This document shows positions 1-10,609 of a DNA stretch of 64,000 nt, in pieces. The number at the start of each line of letters is the position of its first letter. The first letter of the stretch is position 1. Under the pieces are notes generated by a model that had not been told where the DNA came from, ran no database searches, and saw only the letters and a list, made by a program, of their open reading frames with translations. The DNA is from Costus lasius (taxonomy: Eukaryota; Streptophyta; Magnoliopsida; Zingiberales; Costaceae): assembly GCA_027563935.2 (NCBI GenBank), contig CM050449.1, positions 54,639,949 to 54,703,948 on the forward strand, given 5' to 3'. Position numbers and translations under genes: made by a program.

Positions 1-3000
1 TCAATGTACAATCTGGCCAGCCTCTCTAATGAATAAGTCATCTTAATCGGGAGAAAATGGGCTGATTTAGTAAGTCTATCAACAATCACCCAAATAGCAT
101 CATGACCCAATCTGGTTCTGGGCAAACCACACACAAAATCCATACTGATGCATTCCCACTTCCACTCAGGAATAGGAAGAGGTTGCAACAAACCACCAGG
201 CTTCTGATGTTCAGCCTTTATAGTCTGACAGGTCAAACACCTAGAGACAAAATCAAACACTTCTTTCTTCATACCCGGCCACCAAAAATTTTTCTTGAGA
301 TCCTGATACATCTTAGTCACGCCAGGATGTAGAGAATATTTGGAGTTATGGCTGTCCTCCAATATTTCCTTCCTCAAGCTCGGTTCCTCAGGGACACATA
401 CCCTTCCACGAAACCGAAGAATACCATCATCAGACAGGCTAAAATCCTGAACTGCGCCATCAACCAGACTATCCCTGATCTGAACTAATTTCGGATCTAC
501 AGACTGCTGATCTCTGATCTTCTGCCACAAAGCAGACTGTACTCTGAGAAAAGCCACATAACCAGTCTGAACTCTAGGAGAAACACTGATCCTGAGATCT
601 CTGAACTCCTGCAGTAACTGCCACTCACTGACCCGCAGTGCAGCTACCGAAGTAACTGGATGCCTGCTCAGTGCATCCGCCACCACATTGGCCTTTCCAG
701 CCTGATACTGAATAGAGAAGTCATAGTCTTTGATCAACTCCATCCATCTTCTCTGTCTCATGTTCAACTCCTTCTGAGTGAAGATATACTTGAGACTCTG
801 GTGATCAGTGAACAGATCAAATTCCTGACCCAACAAATAGTGACGCCATATCTTCAATGCAAAGACTACGGCCGCCAACTCTAAATCATGAGTAGGGTAG
901 TTCAATTCATACTCCTTCAGTTGTCTCGAAGCATAGGCTACTACAGAACCCTTCTGCATCAAGACACAACCCAACCCTTTGCCTGAAGCATCTGTATAGA
1001 CAGTAAACCTTTCCCCATCACTAGGAATAATGAGGATCGGTGTACTAGTCAACCTTCTCTTCAGCTCTTGGAAGCTCTCTTCACACTTATCATCCCAAAT
1101 AAACTTAGCCTCCTTTCTGGTCAATTTAGTTAAAGGACCCGCCAGCTTGGAGAATCCCTCAACAAATCTCCGGTAATAACCTGCCAAACCCAGAAAACTC
1201 CTGATCTCAGTAGCACTAGTAGGTCTTCCCCAATCAAGGATAGCTTGTACTTTAACAGGATCCACAGACACTCCCTGACCAGAAATCACATGTCCCAGAA
1301 AACTGATCTTCTCTAACCAGAACTCACACTTACTAGCCTTGGCATATAACCGGTTCTTCCTCAGAACCTCCAGTACCTTGCGCAAATCACTGACATGATC
1401 TGAAGTAGTCCGAGAGTACACCAATATATCGTCTATAAAGACCACCACACAAGAGTCAAGCAACTCATGGAATACCCTGTTCATCAAATCCATGAAGACG
1501 GCAGGTGCATTCGTCAGTCCAAAAGGCATAACTAAAAATTCGAAATGCCCATACCTGGTCCTGAAAGCAGTCTTAAATATATCCTCATCCTTGACCCTAA
1601 GCTGATAATACCCTGATCTCAGATCAATCTTAGAGAACACTGTAGCTCCCTGTAATTGATCAAATAGATCATCAATTCTGGGAAGAGGATACTTATTCTT
1701 AATGGTCACTTGGTTCAACTGCCTGTAGTCTATACACATCCTCAGGGTTCCATCCTTCTTCTTCACAAATAGCACTGGCGCTCCCCAGGGAGAAGCACTA
1801 GGCCGAATATACCCTTTCTCTAGCAATTCCTCCAGTTGTTTCTTAAGCTCGGCCAACTCTGAAGTAGCCATACGATAAGGAGCTCTGGAGATAGGTGCCG
1901 TACCCGGCGCCAACTCAATGCCAAATTCTACTTCTCTAACTGGTGGTAAACCTGAAAATTCCTCAGAGAACACATCAGGAAATTCTTTCACCACCGCCAT
2001 CTGAGTCAAATCAGAAGTAGAATCATCCTGCACCTTAACATGCGCAAGATAACCCTTGCATCCACTAGCCAGTAATTTCCTGGCCTGCAAGAAAGATATC
2101 ACATGCGGTCCTTGGTCTGACACTAGACCTCTCACAAACAGTCGATTCCCATCTAACAAATTCAAAGTGATTACTTTCTCAAAGCAATCCACAGAGGCAT
2201 GATGGGAAGACAACTAATCCATTCCTAAGATGATATCATAATCTTGCATGTCTAAGAGGATTAGATCTACCAGAAACTCATAACCCTCTACATGTACTAC
2301 ACAGTCAGCACACACAGTGTCTGTAGACAATGACTTTCCTAAGGGAGTACTCACAGACACAACATAATTCATCATCTTAGGTAACACAGGTAAACATGCA
2401 GCAAATCTAACAGATACAAAAGACAGATTTGCACCGGGATCAAATAGAATGCGAGCTAACTGATCAAATACAAATAAAGTACCTTCCACGACGGATCGGG
2501 AAGCTCGTGTATCCTTCTCAGCCACAGCATACACTCTAGTCTGAACTGTAGGCTTATCTGCGCCTCTAGGTTGCATCTCAGGTTCTTTGCAGTCCCTGGC
2601 CATGTGCCCAGGTTTCTTACATTTGAAGCACATGCCATTCTTCCTGTGACAGTCTTTCAGTAGATGTCCTCTGAGCCCACAATAACTGCAAGTCCCGTTC
2701 TCAGTGTGGTTGTTCCTTACATCCCTGGTATCCCTGGACTGCTGCGGTGCATACTGCTGCGGTGCCTTGTAGGAGTAAGGCCTATACCTGCTCTTCTTGT
2801 AATCTTTATGCCTAGGGTACTTCTTACCCTTGCCGCCACTGCCATACTGAGGAACCGCTGCCTCAGCTGCAGGAACCACTGCCACCGTAGCATGAGAACT
2901 CCTCTCAGATATATACCTCTCTACAGTGCGTGCTCACCCAACTGTCTCAACATAGGTCTCCAAGTGTTGAGCACCAACCTGCTCTCGAATATCCCATCTG

Positions 3001-3473
3001 AGACCTCTCAGAAACTTAGTAGCTCTCCTCTTTTCAGTGTTTATCAGATGAGGAGCATACTTTCCCAATTTTGTGAACTGTACTTCATACTGGTCCACTG
3101 TCATATCACCCTGCTCCAGGTGAATAAATGCTACCTCTCGATCCTCCACCAAACTATCTGGGAAGTACTTCTCGTTAAATCGAGACAAGAAGTAAGGCCA
3201 ATCAACTGTCTCATGTCTTTCCGTTGCTAGTCTCACAACTCCCTTCCACCACTCATCTGCGTCGCCACGCATCATATAGGTGGACAGACATAGCTTATCC
3301 TCATCTGAGCAGCGCATGACTTGGAAAATCTTTTCCAAGCACAACTGCCAGTTCTCAGCAGTACTGGATTCTGAGCCCCCATAAAATGAGCTAGGACCCA
3401 GTTTCTGGAATTCACTCACAAGCGAGGCATAGCGCTTGTGACACACACATACCACAGTCAGGAAAACAAACAT
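1..3473 (-). pseudogene. gag-pol polyprotein of the Tekay-like element, two nonsense codons, open to window edge
   Basis: Gag starts near 3473 with a capsid-type block (FYGG..TAENW, then FNEKYFPDS and TVDQYEVQF). Two CX2CX4HX4C zinc knuckles lie at about 2648-2690 and 2594-2635. The protease motif at about 2436-2451 reads LFDPGA where the family has DSGA. RT carries the FIDDIL active site at about 1422-1440, followed by RNase H (TDASGKGLG near 985) and the integrase HHCC zinc finger and first core Asp (SMDF near 130). In-frame stops are TGA at 2934-2936 and TAG at 2214-2216 (the latter replaces the Trp of a GMDWL-type motif). From 2213 to position 1 I read the frame as uninterrupted. The Gag N-terminus is shorter than usual, so the true start is uncertain. 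The product would be a capsid plus replication enzymes, but the protease change and stops make this copy non-autonomous. Confidence 0.87.
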
Positions 3474-3540
3474 AAACCTATCCGGTGTCTAGCAATACAC
3501 AAACATGTTTTCCCCCAAACTAAGTTTTAGCTAGCGAACT

Positions 3541-3552
3541 CCTCTGATACCA
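3541..3552 (-). other. Primer-binding site, initiator tRNA-Met type
   Basis: The minus strand reads TGGTATCAGAGG, matching the usual plant TGGTATCAGAGC primer site at 11 of 12 bases. It sits three bases inside the LTR end at 3556. It fixes the transcription direction and the LTR boundary of the Tekay-like element. Confidence 0.9.
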
Positions 3553-3555
3553 TTC

Positions 3556-6500
3556 TGTAACATCCCACATACTTAACCCCAAACAAATAACACAATCGCA
3601 AAAGCAATAGGATGTTTCATATAAGATCGATCAAATGCTAGGTAAAACCGAGTTCAAGGAAAACACGATCTGAAAATTTTCAAAACTCCAAACACATAAA
3701 ATCTTCGAATCACAAATCTTATATCACATAAAGGTACCTGCCACCACGCAATACGTGCACTAGACATATGCACGTTACAGTTATATCAAAACCGATTGCA
3801 AAAATACACATCAATTTCAATTTCAAAACAAACCCACAAAATCGATTTTTATAAACTAATACCAAACACCGAAACCAGGCCGAAGCCCGCGGTGACACAA
3901 AAGTCAAACTCAATTAACTGCCACAATCTGGCAACACAATGTCACATAGTTCACATGGTTCACATCACAGAGTTCACATAGATCATATAATTCATATTCG
4001 GCCATAGCCGGCCTCAATTTAATTAAGCAAAAACATAGGGCCACAACCGGCACCATAAGCATAAATCATAACATCAGTATCAAGCTAACTGCGCCCCTGC
4101 TCTTTACCTGAAAATAGTGAGGGGTGAGCTACACAGCCCAGTGAGTGGATAGTCTAATTGACCATCCATAACATACACTCAAAAATATAGGCAGATTGTT
4201 TTAAAAATCTTTAACAGGAACATAGTGTCAACATATCACCAGATTAAATAAAAAGATTTAATACAAAGTCACATAACAGTCAGATGTACACACCAACATA
4301 TAATCAACTCAGGTTCTAAACAAACTCAGGTTCTAGAGTTATACTCTAAACCAACCGAACACATCTTCTAAACCAACTAAACACACCAACACATATTTAA
4401 CCTAGTTGTCCAGCATATCATAAGTGACCAATATGGTCTAACCCGGCTTGGCCAAAGCACTGGGAGCTGCAAAATCTCGTGCAACACATAAACATGGATA
4501 GTGAATAGAATCAGGAGGTGGCCCCCGTCAGGTCACGACGTGGCACGCTGGTCTATCACGCCATAACATAAAACGAGAATAGAATCAGGAGGTGGCCCCC
4601 GTCAGGTCACGACGTGGCACGCTGGTCTATCCCGCCATAACATAACTCTAAACCAACCGAACACATCTTCTAAACCAACTAAACACACCAACACATATTT
4701 AACCTAGTTGTCCAGCATATCATAAGTGACCAATATGGTCTAACCCGGCTTGGCCAAAGCACTGGGAGCTGCAAAATCTCGTGCAACACATAAACATGGA
4801 CAGTGAATAGAATCAGGAGGTGGCCCCCGTCAGGTCACGACGTGGCACGCTGGTCTATCACGCCATAACATAAAACGAGAATAGAATCAGGAGGTGGCCC
4901 CCGTCAGGTCACGACGTGGCACGCTGGTCTATCCCGCCATAACATAAAACGAGAATAGAATCAGGAGGTGGCCCCCGTCAGGTCACGACGTGGCACGCTG
5001 GTCTATCCCGCCATAACATAAAACGAGAATGATGACATCAAGAGGTGGCCCCTGTCTGACCAAGACATGGCACTTTGGGTCTTATATCATTCCCAACACA
5101 TAAAAGAGTAATGACATCAAGAGGTGGCCCCTGTCTGACCAAGACATGGCACTTTGGGTCAAAACCCGTTCTCCCAAAAGGTTACTACTGGACAACACAC
5201 ATATCTTATTTCATAATTTCACATAGGTGGACATATTTCACAAAGGTGGACTCCTAAGTGTCAACTTGACTCTAGGATAGCCATCACAAAAATCACATCG
5301 GGCAGGCTGAACTTCAACCCCCATCACAATAATCATAATAGGCAGGCTGAACATCAACCCCCACACATATCACAATACAGGGCTGAAATTCAAACCCTTA
5401 ACATATCACACAACAGGGCTATCCCCTTGAGTTCATAGTTACACCTAGCCTTAGTCCTAACCATCACATAATCACAACACATAATATTCGAACCTCATAA
5501 CCACATAATTTTCGAATTTCACATAACCACATAATATTCACATATTCAAAGATCACTTAACATGCCAAAAATCACAAATCACAATATTTAAAAAATCACA
5601 TAACATAGTGTAGTCCTTAAATTTCAGGCTGGTCAGTTCAGTGTAATTTTGCTAAGTTATCAACCAATGTTCTCTATCAATATTTCATGTCATTACTTTC
5701 TACATACACCACTCAATTAAAAATACATAATAATACAGAAAATTCACCAAATTTCGTTCACAATTAACATAAATGTAGAATATCACAACTTCATAGTTTT
5801 CTACTAGTTCTGATAACAAAAGACAGAAATACCCCTAGTTCAAAGTTTAAGTCATGCAGGAAAAGTTATCCAAAAATTTCGTAAAAATATTCATTACATC
5901 CCTCATGATCCCTAGATTCGAAATTTCAAGTTTTCCCCAATTTTAACTAGAAAATTTACCGAATTACCCCTAGGTCAATGTCAGTCAACAGAAACTTTTA
6001 TTTCTAAAAATTCTCAAAAAATTACAGTAGAGTCCTCATATACCTAATTTCATGAATATCAAGTTTTCCCCAAATTTTACCCATGCATTTGGGCGTAACT
6101 TCATGAAGAAGGGTCGAAATTCTCATTCAAGCCCTAAACTTCATACAATTGAAAAACTAAAGCTACATACATGCTTAAACAAGGTCTAATTGATGATTAG
6201 AAGCCTTAAAAATGAAAAGCCCTAATTCTCATACAATCTAGGGTTTTCGAAATTTTAGGGAAAACATAGAAACATGTACAAAAATTGAAATTAAGGGTTC
6301 ATGCCATGTTTCTAAGCAATAATCTCAAGCATACATGGATTAAGTGGAAGAGAAAATCCACTCACCTTGAAACTTAGGTTAAAAACTTCCCAAAAACTTG
6401 TCTAAAGCCTTGATGTCGCCACCAATAGAAGAAGAAACTCCACCCAACACTAAGGAACGTCGGCCAAAGGGAAGAGGAAGAAGAAATCGCCCAAGAACTC

Positions 6501-7036
6501 TTCAATATTCGCCACTTCTTCTCTAGCCACCACTTAAATTTTTCCCAAGCCAAAAATCGCCCAAAAAATCTACCCTAGCCGAACTTACCACTTAAAATTT
6601 CGGTTTTGCTTAATTTTAACCCACTAACCAATTAAATCCAATAGGTTTAACCCATTAACTAAATAATTTCGAATTTTAAACCCAATAACCCAATATCTCA
6701 TAATTAACCAATTATTTAATTAATTTAACCATTAACCAATCATTTAACGAAAATCCATTAAGGATTTAACTAACATCCAATAAGGATTTAATTAACCAAT
6801 AGAGTATAATTAATTAACCAATAAGGTCTAATTAATTAACTTAAAATTTACAACCCAAAATCCTAATTAATTTATCACAAACAACCAATGATAATTTATC
6901 ATAAATTAACAGTCAATAATCAAACAAATAATCTCTAATTAATTAACTATCAACCAATACATAAAAATATCACAATCAATAATTTTATTTAAATCCAAAT
7001 AATGCTTACCAGAACCTAAGATCCTTGGATCTTACA
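3556..7036 (-). repeat. Long 5' LTR (3481 bp) of the Tekay-like element
   Basis: The plus strand begins TGTAACATCCCAC at 3556 and ends GATCTTACA at 7036, giving a TGTAA/TTACA terminal inverted repeat. The left border is set by the adjacent primer site and the right border by resumption of the CRM RT frame at 7037. The LTR is AT-rich, holds no credible ORF, and contains the tandem repeat block listed separately. About 3.5 kb is long even among plant LTRs. The partner LTR is off the left edge, so LTR divergence cannot be read here. Confidence 0.85.
4343..5190. repeat. Two-level tandem repeat inside the Tekay LTR
   Basis: A 302-bp segment starting ACTCTAAACCAACC is present at 4343 and again at 4645. 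Within it, a 74-bp unit (AATAGAATCAGGAGGTGGCC...) starts at 4504, 4578, 4806, 4880 and 4954. Two diverged units of about 81 bp follow at 5028 and 5110. Near-identity of the 74-bp copies implies recent expansion. No coding frame runs through it. Confidence 0.9.
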
Positions 7037-10000
7037 ACGCCCAAGAAATATGGGTCGTGGCGGATGTGTATTGACAGCCACGCCATCAATAGGATCACTG
7101 TCAAGTATAGGTTCCCCATACCAGGACTGGACGATATGTTGGCCTTAGTCTCCGGTGCGTCGTGGTTTTCCAAGCTTTATCTTCGCAGCGGATATCACCA
7201 GGTCCGCATCCGCGAAGGTGATGAATGGAAGACTGCATTCAAGACCAAGGATGGTCTTTACGAATGGCTCGTCATGCCATTCGGGTTGTCTAACGCCCCG
7301 TCCACCTTCATGTGCCTCATGAACCAAGTTCTCAAGCCCTACATGGGCAAGTTCCTGGTCGTCTACTTTGACGACATTCTGATTTTTAGTCGGTCCCGAG
7401 AAGAGCACTTGGAGCATCGTCGCTCCACCTTTGACCTCCTACGAAAAGAGAGCCTCTTCCTTAACACGAAGAAGTGTGCCTTCATGAAAAATCGAGTCCA
7501 CTTTCTGGGTTACATCATTTCGGATGAGGGTCTTTCTGTTGACCCGGCTAAAGTTGAAGCCATCCGACATTGGCCCGAACCCCGCACAGTGTCCGAGGTC
7601 TGCAGCTTTTTGTGCCTCGCGGGCTTTTATCACCGTTTTATTCGGGGTTTCAGCATGATTGCATCCCCGCTGACCCAACGTCTGTCCAACGACGACTTTG
7701 AATGGACCACCGCCACTCAACGTGCCTTCGATGCCCTTAGGGACGCCATCACGACCGCACCTATCTTGCGCCTCCCGGACTTCTCCAAAGACATTGAGGT
7801 TGCTTGCGACGCCTCCGGTACTGGGATCGGAGGTACCCTTAGCCAAGAAGGCCACCCTGTCGCCTTCTTTAGCGAGAAGTTGAACGCTGTCCGGCAGTGT
7901 TATTCGACCTATGACAAGGAGTTTTATGCCCACATTCAGTCGCTTCATCAATGGAGGCACTATCTCCTCCACCGTGAGTTCATCTTGTACAGCGACCATC
8001 AAGCCTTGTCTTTCCTTAATGCCCAAAAGAAATTGGGCGCCCGCCATGCGAAGTGGATCGAGTACTTGCAATAGTACTCCTCTATGATCAATCACAAGGC
8101 GGGCAAAGAGAATATCGTCGCGGATGCTTTGAGTCACGTCTGCACCCTTCTGTGTGTGATGCGCACCTGCGTCAACACCTTTGACCACGTCAAGGAGGAG
8201 TACGCCATGTGCTCCGACTTCGGTGCCATCTATGCTGCCTTGATTGCGTCCTCCGACCCCGAGTCCCCCTACCAATTGTGCGAAGGTTATCTTTTCTTGG
8301 GGAACCGCTTGTGCATTCCCCGCTCATCGCTTCGAGATCATCCTTTGCTCGAGCTGCACGCGGGTGGTGTCGCCGGCCATTACGGCCGCGACAAAACCCT
8401 TGAGATGGCGGAGGAATGCTTCTTTTGTGCCCTCCCATTATGGCACATGCCAAATGGCCAAACCTCGCCCCGCGAACACCGGCCTCTACACTCCATTACT
8501 GGTTGCTGACAGTCCTTGGAGCGACCTTAGCATGGACTTTGTCCTAGGGTTACCCCGCACCGCCTCACGCTTCGATTCCATCTATGTGGTTGTAGATCGG
8601 TTCTTGAAGATGGCCCACTTTATCCCCTATTCACGGACAGCGGACGCGTCCCACGTCGCGCACCTCTTCTTCAAAGAGATTGTCCATCTCCATGGCCTCC
8701 CCAAGTCCATCGTGTCCGATTGTGACACGCGCTTTGTGAGCCACTTCTGGCGCTCACTTCGGGCCCTCATGGGCACCATTCTGAAGCTCTCCACAGCTTA
8801 CCACCCTCAAACCGACGGTCAAACCGAAGTCGTTAACCATAGTTTAGGCAACTCGCTTCGGTGCCTCATTGGCGACCACCCGAGGTCTTGGGACGCCATC
8901 CTTCCTATGGCAGAATTCGCGTATAATAGTGCAGCCAATAGGACTATGGGTCTTAGTCCCTTCCAAGTGGTTTCCGTCCGTCAGCCACGTAAACCCATTG
9001 ACTTGCATGACCTACCCCTAGAGTCCCACCTTTATGAGCATGAATACTCTTTCGCTCAGCATGTAGCTAGCTTGCATGAGGAAGTTCAGCATCGAATCTT
9101 TTTGGGCAATACTCGTAATGCTATGAGGGCCAACGAGCACCGTAGGCCACAACACTTTTCTGTAGGTGAGCTGGTAAGGGTGCGCATCCACCCCGAGCGT
9201 GTTTCCCACCGAGCACATTTTATGCTTCAGCCACAATAAATGGGACCTTATGCGGTGGTACGAAGGATCGGCTCCAACGCCTATGTGCTGGACCTACCTG
9301 AGGACATGGGCATCCACCCCGTCTTCAACGTGGCGGACCTGCTTCCTTTCTTCGGTCCTTTGGAGGAGCCATCGGACCCCGACGAGCCTCTACCCCTTAG
9401 TTCTCCGGAGGAGCACTCATTAGAGCACGCAGCGGAAGCTGATACAGGAGCATACGACATGAAAGAAGGGGAAGATCTGACCCCAATGGTGCCCCAAAAA
9501 TTTTCAACAGAATATTCCTCGGGTCACCCAACGACGAAAGTCACGCCCCGTGACTCCTACGGACAGTTTTCCACAGAATGTTCCTCGGGTCACCCAGCGA
9601 TGAAAGTCACGCCCCGTGACTCCTGCGGACAGTTTCCCACAGAATGTTCCTCGGGTCACCCAGTGACGAAAGTCACGCCCCGTGACTCCTGCGGACAAAT
9701 TCCCACAGAATGTTCCTCGGGTCACCCAGCGACGAAAGTCACGCCCTGTGACTCCTGCGAACGGTTTTCCACATAATGTTCCTCGGGTCACCCCGCGACG
9801 AAAGTCACACCTCGTGACTCCTGCGGACAGTTTTCCACAGAATGTTCCTCGGGTCACCCAACGACAAAAGTCACACCCCGTGACTCCTGCGGACAACCAC
9901 CCGAAGCTATAGAACTGCCCCGACGACCCCACTTTGACGTATACAACCCACCCTACCATGTTGCTCCACCCTATGAAGACCCAAAGGAGCCCAACAAGGT

Positions 10001-10250
10001 GGTTATTCGGCGATCCCAACGCCCATCTCACCCACCGGACCACTTCGTGGGTGTTATCAGCCCATTCTCCATCCACATCGAAGTAATCCGGCCCAAGGAC
10101 GCTACCAACCAACCCCTTGAGAGCCCAACTCCAGATGAACCACACAACAACATTAGCAACACAGCCCAAGAGAAGGCCGCGACGATAGTTACACAGCCTA
10201 GTACTTCAAAATTCTGCTGCTTTGTCGCGATGTGTTCTGAGCGCGTCTAA
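7037..10250 (+). pseudogene. CRM-1 pol remnant: RT, RNase H, integrase and LTR-encoded C-terminus
   Basis: RT runs from the KKYGSWRMC block with the FDDIL active site at about 7370, followed by RNase H ([15 protein letters not shown]). The first RT catalytic Asp is lost: the FSKLDL motif reads FSKLYL (codon 7178-7180). A CAG-to-TAG stop lies at 8072-8074. Compared with CRM-2, roughly 30 bp is missing near 8430-8450, which removes part of the integrase zinc finger and shifts the frame. The integrase core is otherwise readable (SMDF, SDCDTRF, QTDGQTE with Glu kept). Two more stops follow, 9237-9239 and 9774-9776 (Glu to stop inside a repeat). The same frame continues past the LTR start at 9440 to a final stop at 10248-10250, ending in MCSERV. 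No intact product is possible. Confidence 0.88.
9513..9900 (+). repeat. Six in-frame 66-bp repeats (22 residues each) in the CRM-1 LTR
   Basis: The phrase TGTTCCTCGGGTCACCC recurs at 9513 (one mismatch), 9579, 9645, 9711, 9777 and 9843, exactly 66 bp apart. The translated unit is [20 protein letters not shown] plus two residues. Only the fifth unit carries a nonsense change (GAA to TAA at 9774). The exact multiple of three keeps the polyprotein frame open across the array. Confidence 0.93.
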
Positions 10251-10445
10251 CCGTCGCTGCAACCACCTCGTATGCTGAATAATCAAAGGACCTGCGCCTA
10301 TCCACTTTAGTTGGTAGAAGTTTGTTAATCTTTTTGTCCCTTGTAGCAGTTTTTTGTCCTTATGTGGCAGTCTTGACTACTTTTGGGCTGCAAAAGTAGG
10401 TTGTTGGTAGGAATTTAGCCCTTGTCTTGTTCCCCTCTCTTATCC

Positions 10446-10453
10446 TATAAAAG
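10446..10453 (+). promoter_or_regulatory. TATA box of the CRM-1 LTR
   Basis: TATAAAAG lies in the context ATCCTATAAAAGAGAGGGG. The identical motif occurs at the matching place in both CRM-2 LTRs (11730, 35863), which supports a core promoter defining U3/R. The start site is not directly visible. Confidence 0.65.
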
Positions 10454-10609
10454 AGAGGGGGTGGGCTAGCTTCATTTTCAATTCTCTTAGAAGTAGAGTT
10501 CTCCTGGTGAGCGAGTGTGCCTCCAGCGTGTGTGGAAGACAAAGTAGCATCGTCTTCGACGTTTGTTAGAGTCGGCGACCGGCGTCTCTACTCAATTTCC
10601 TTCTTGTAT

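Larger units (their letters stand above)
1..7036 (-). mobile_element. Tekay/Del-like Ty3/gypsy chromovirus, 5' half (5' LTR, gag, pol to integrase core)
   Basis: Read on the minus strand, the order is LTR (7036-3556), initiator tRNA-Met primer site, gag with two zinc knuckles, protease, RT, RNase H and integrase, leaving the window at position 1. The LTR opens TGTAA and ends TTACA; TGTAACA-type ends and multi-kilobase LTRs are usual in Tekay/Del chromoviruses, so the lineage is an inference from ends, length and pol sequence. The element interrupts the RT of CRM-1: the CRM reading frame resumes at 7037 (acgcc, likely one copy of the target duplication). The other copy would lie left of the window. 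Coding lesions are few, so this is one of the younger insertions here. Confidence 0.88.
9440..10608 (+). repeat. CRM-1 3' LTR, left portion
   Basis: The LTR begins TGATACAGGAGC at 9440, inside the reading frame that comes from integrase. It holds six 66-bp coding repeats, the conserved C-terminal coding block, then a promoter-like region with a TATA box at 10446-10453. CRM-2 interrupts it at 10608; the last five bases, ttgta, are the target duplication. The remaining 445 bp lie at 36502-36946. Confidence 0.88.

Noticed and set aside
2664..3230. 188-residue plus-strand ORF
   Set aside because: Lies opposite the Tekay-like gag, which has clear zinc knuckles on the minus strand.
7439..8275. 278-residue minus-strand ORF
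   Set aside because: Antisense shadow of GC-rich CRM RT/RNase H; no family motif, and the plus strand explains the region.
9504..10169. 221-residue minus-strand repeat ORF
   Set aside because: Antisense of the 66-bp coding repeats in the CRM-1 LTR; periodicity comes from the plus-strand unit.
9240..10250. Canonical chromodomain after CRM integrase
   Set aside because: No chromodomain aromatic/WKGY pattern found between integrase and the LTR-encoded terminus.
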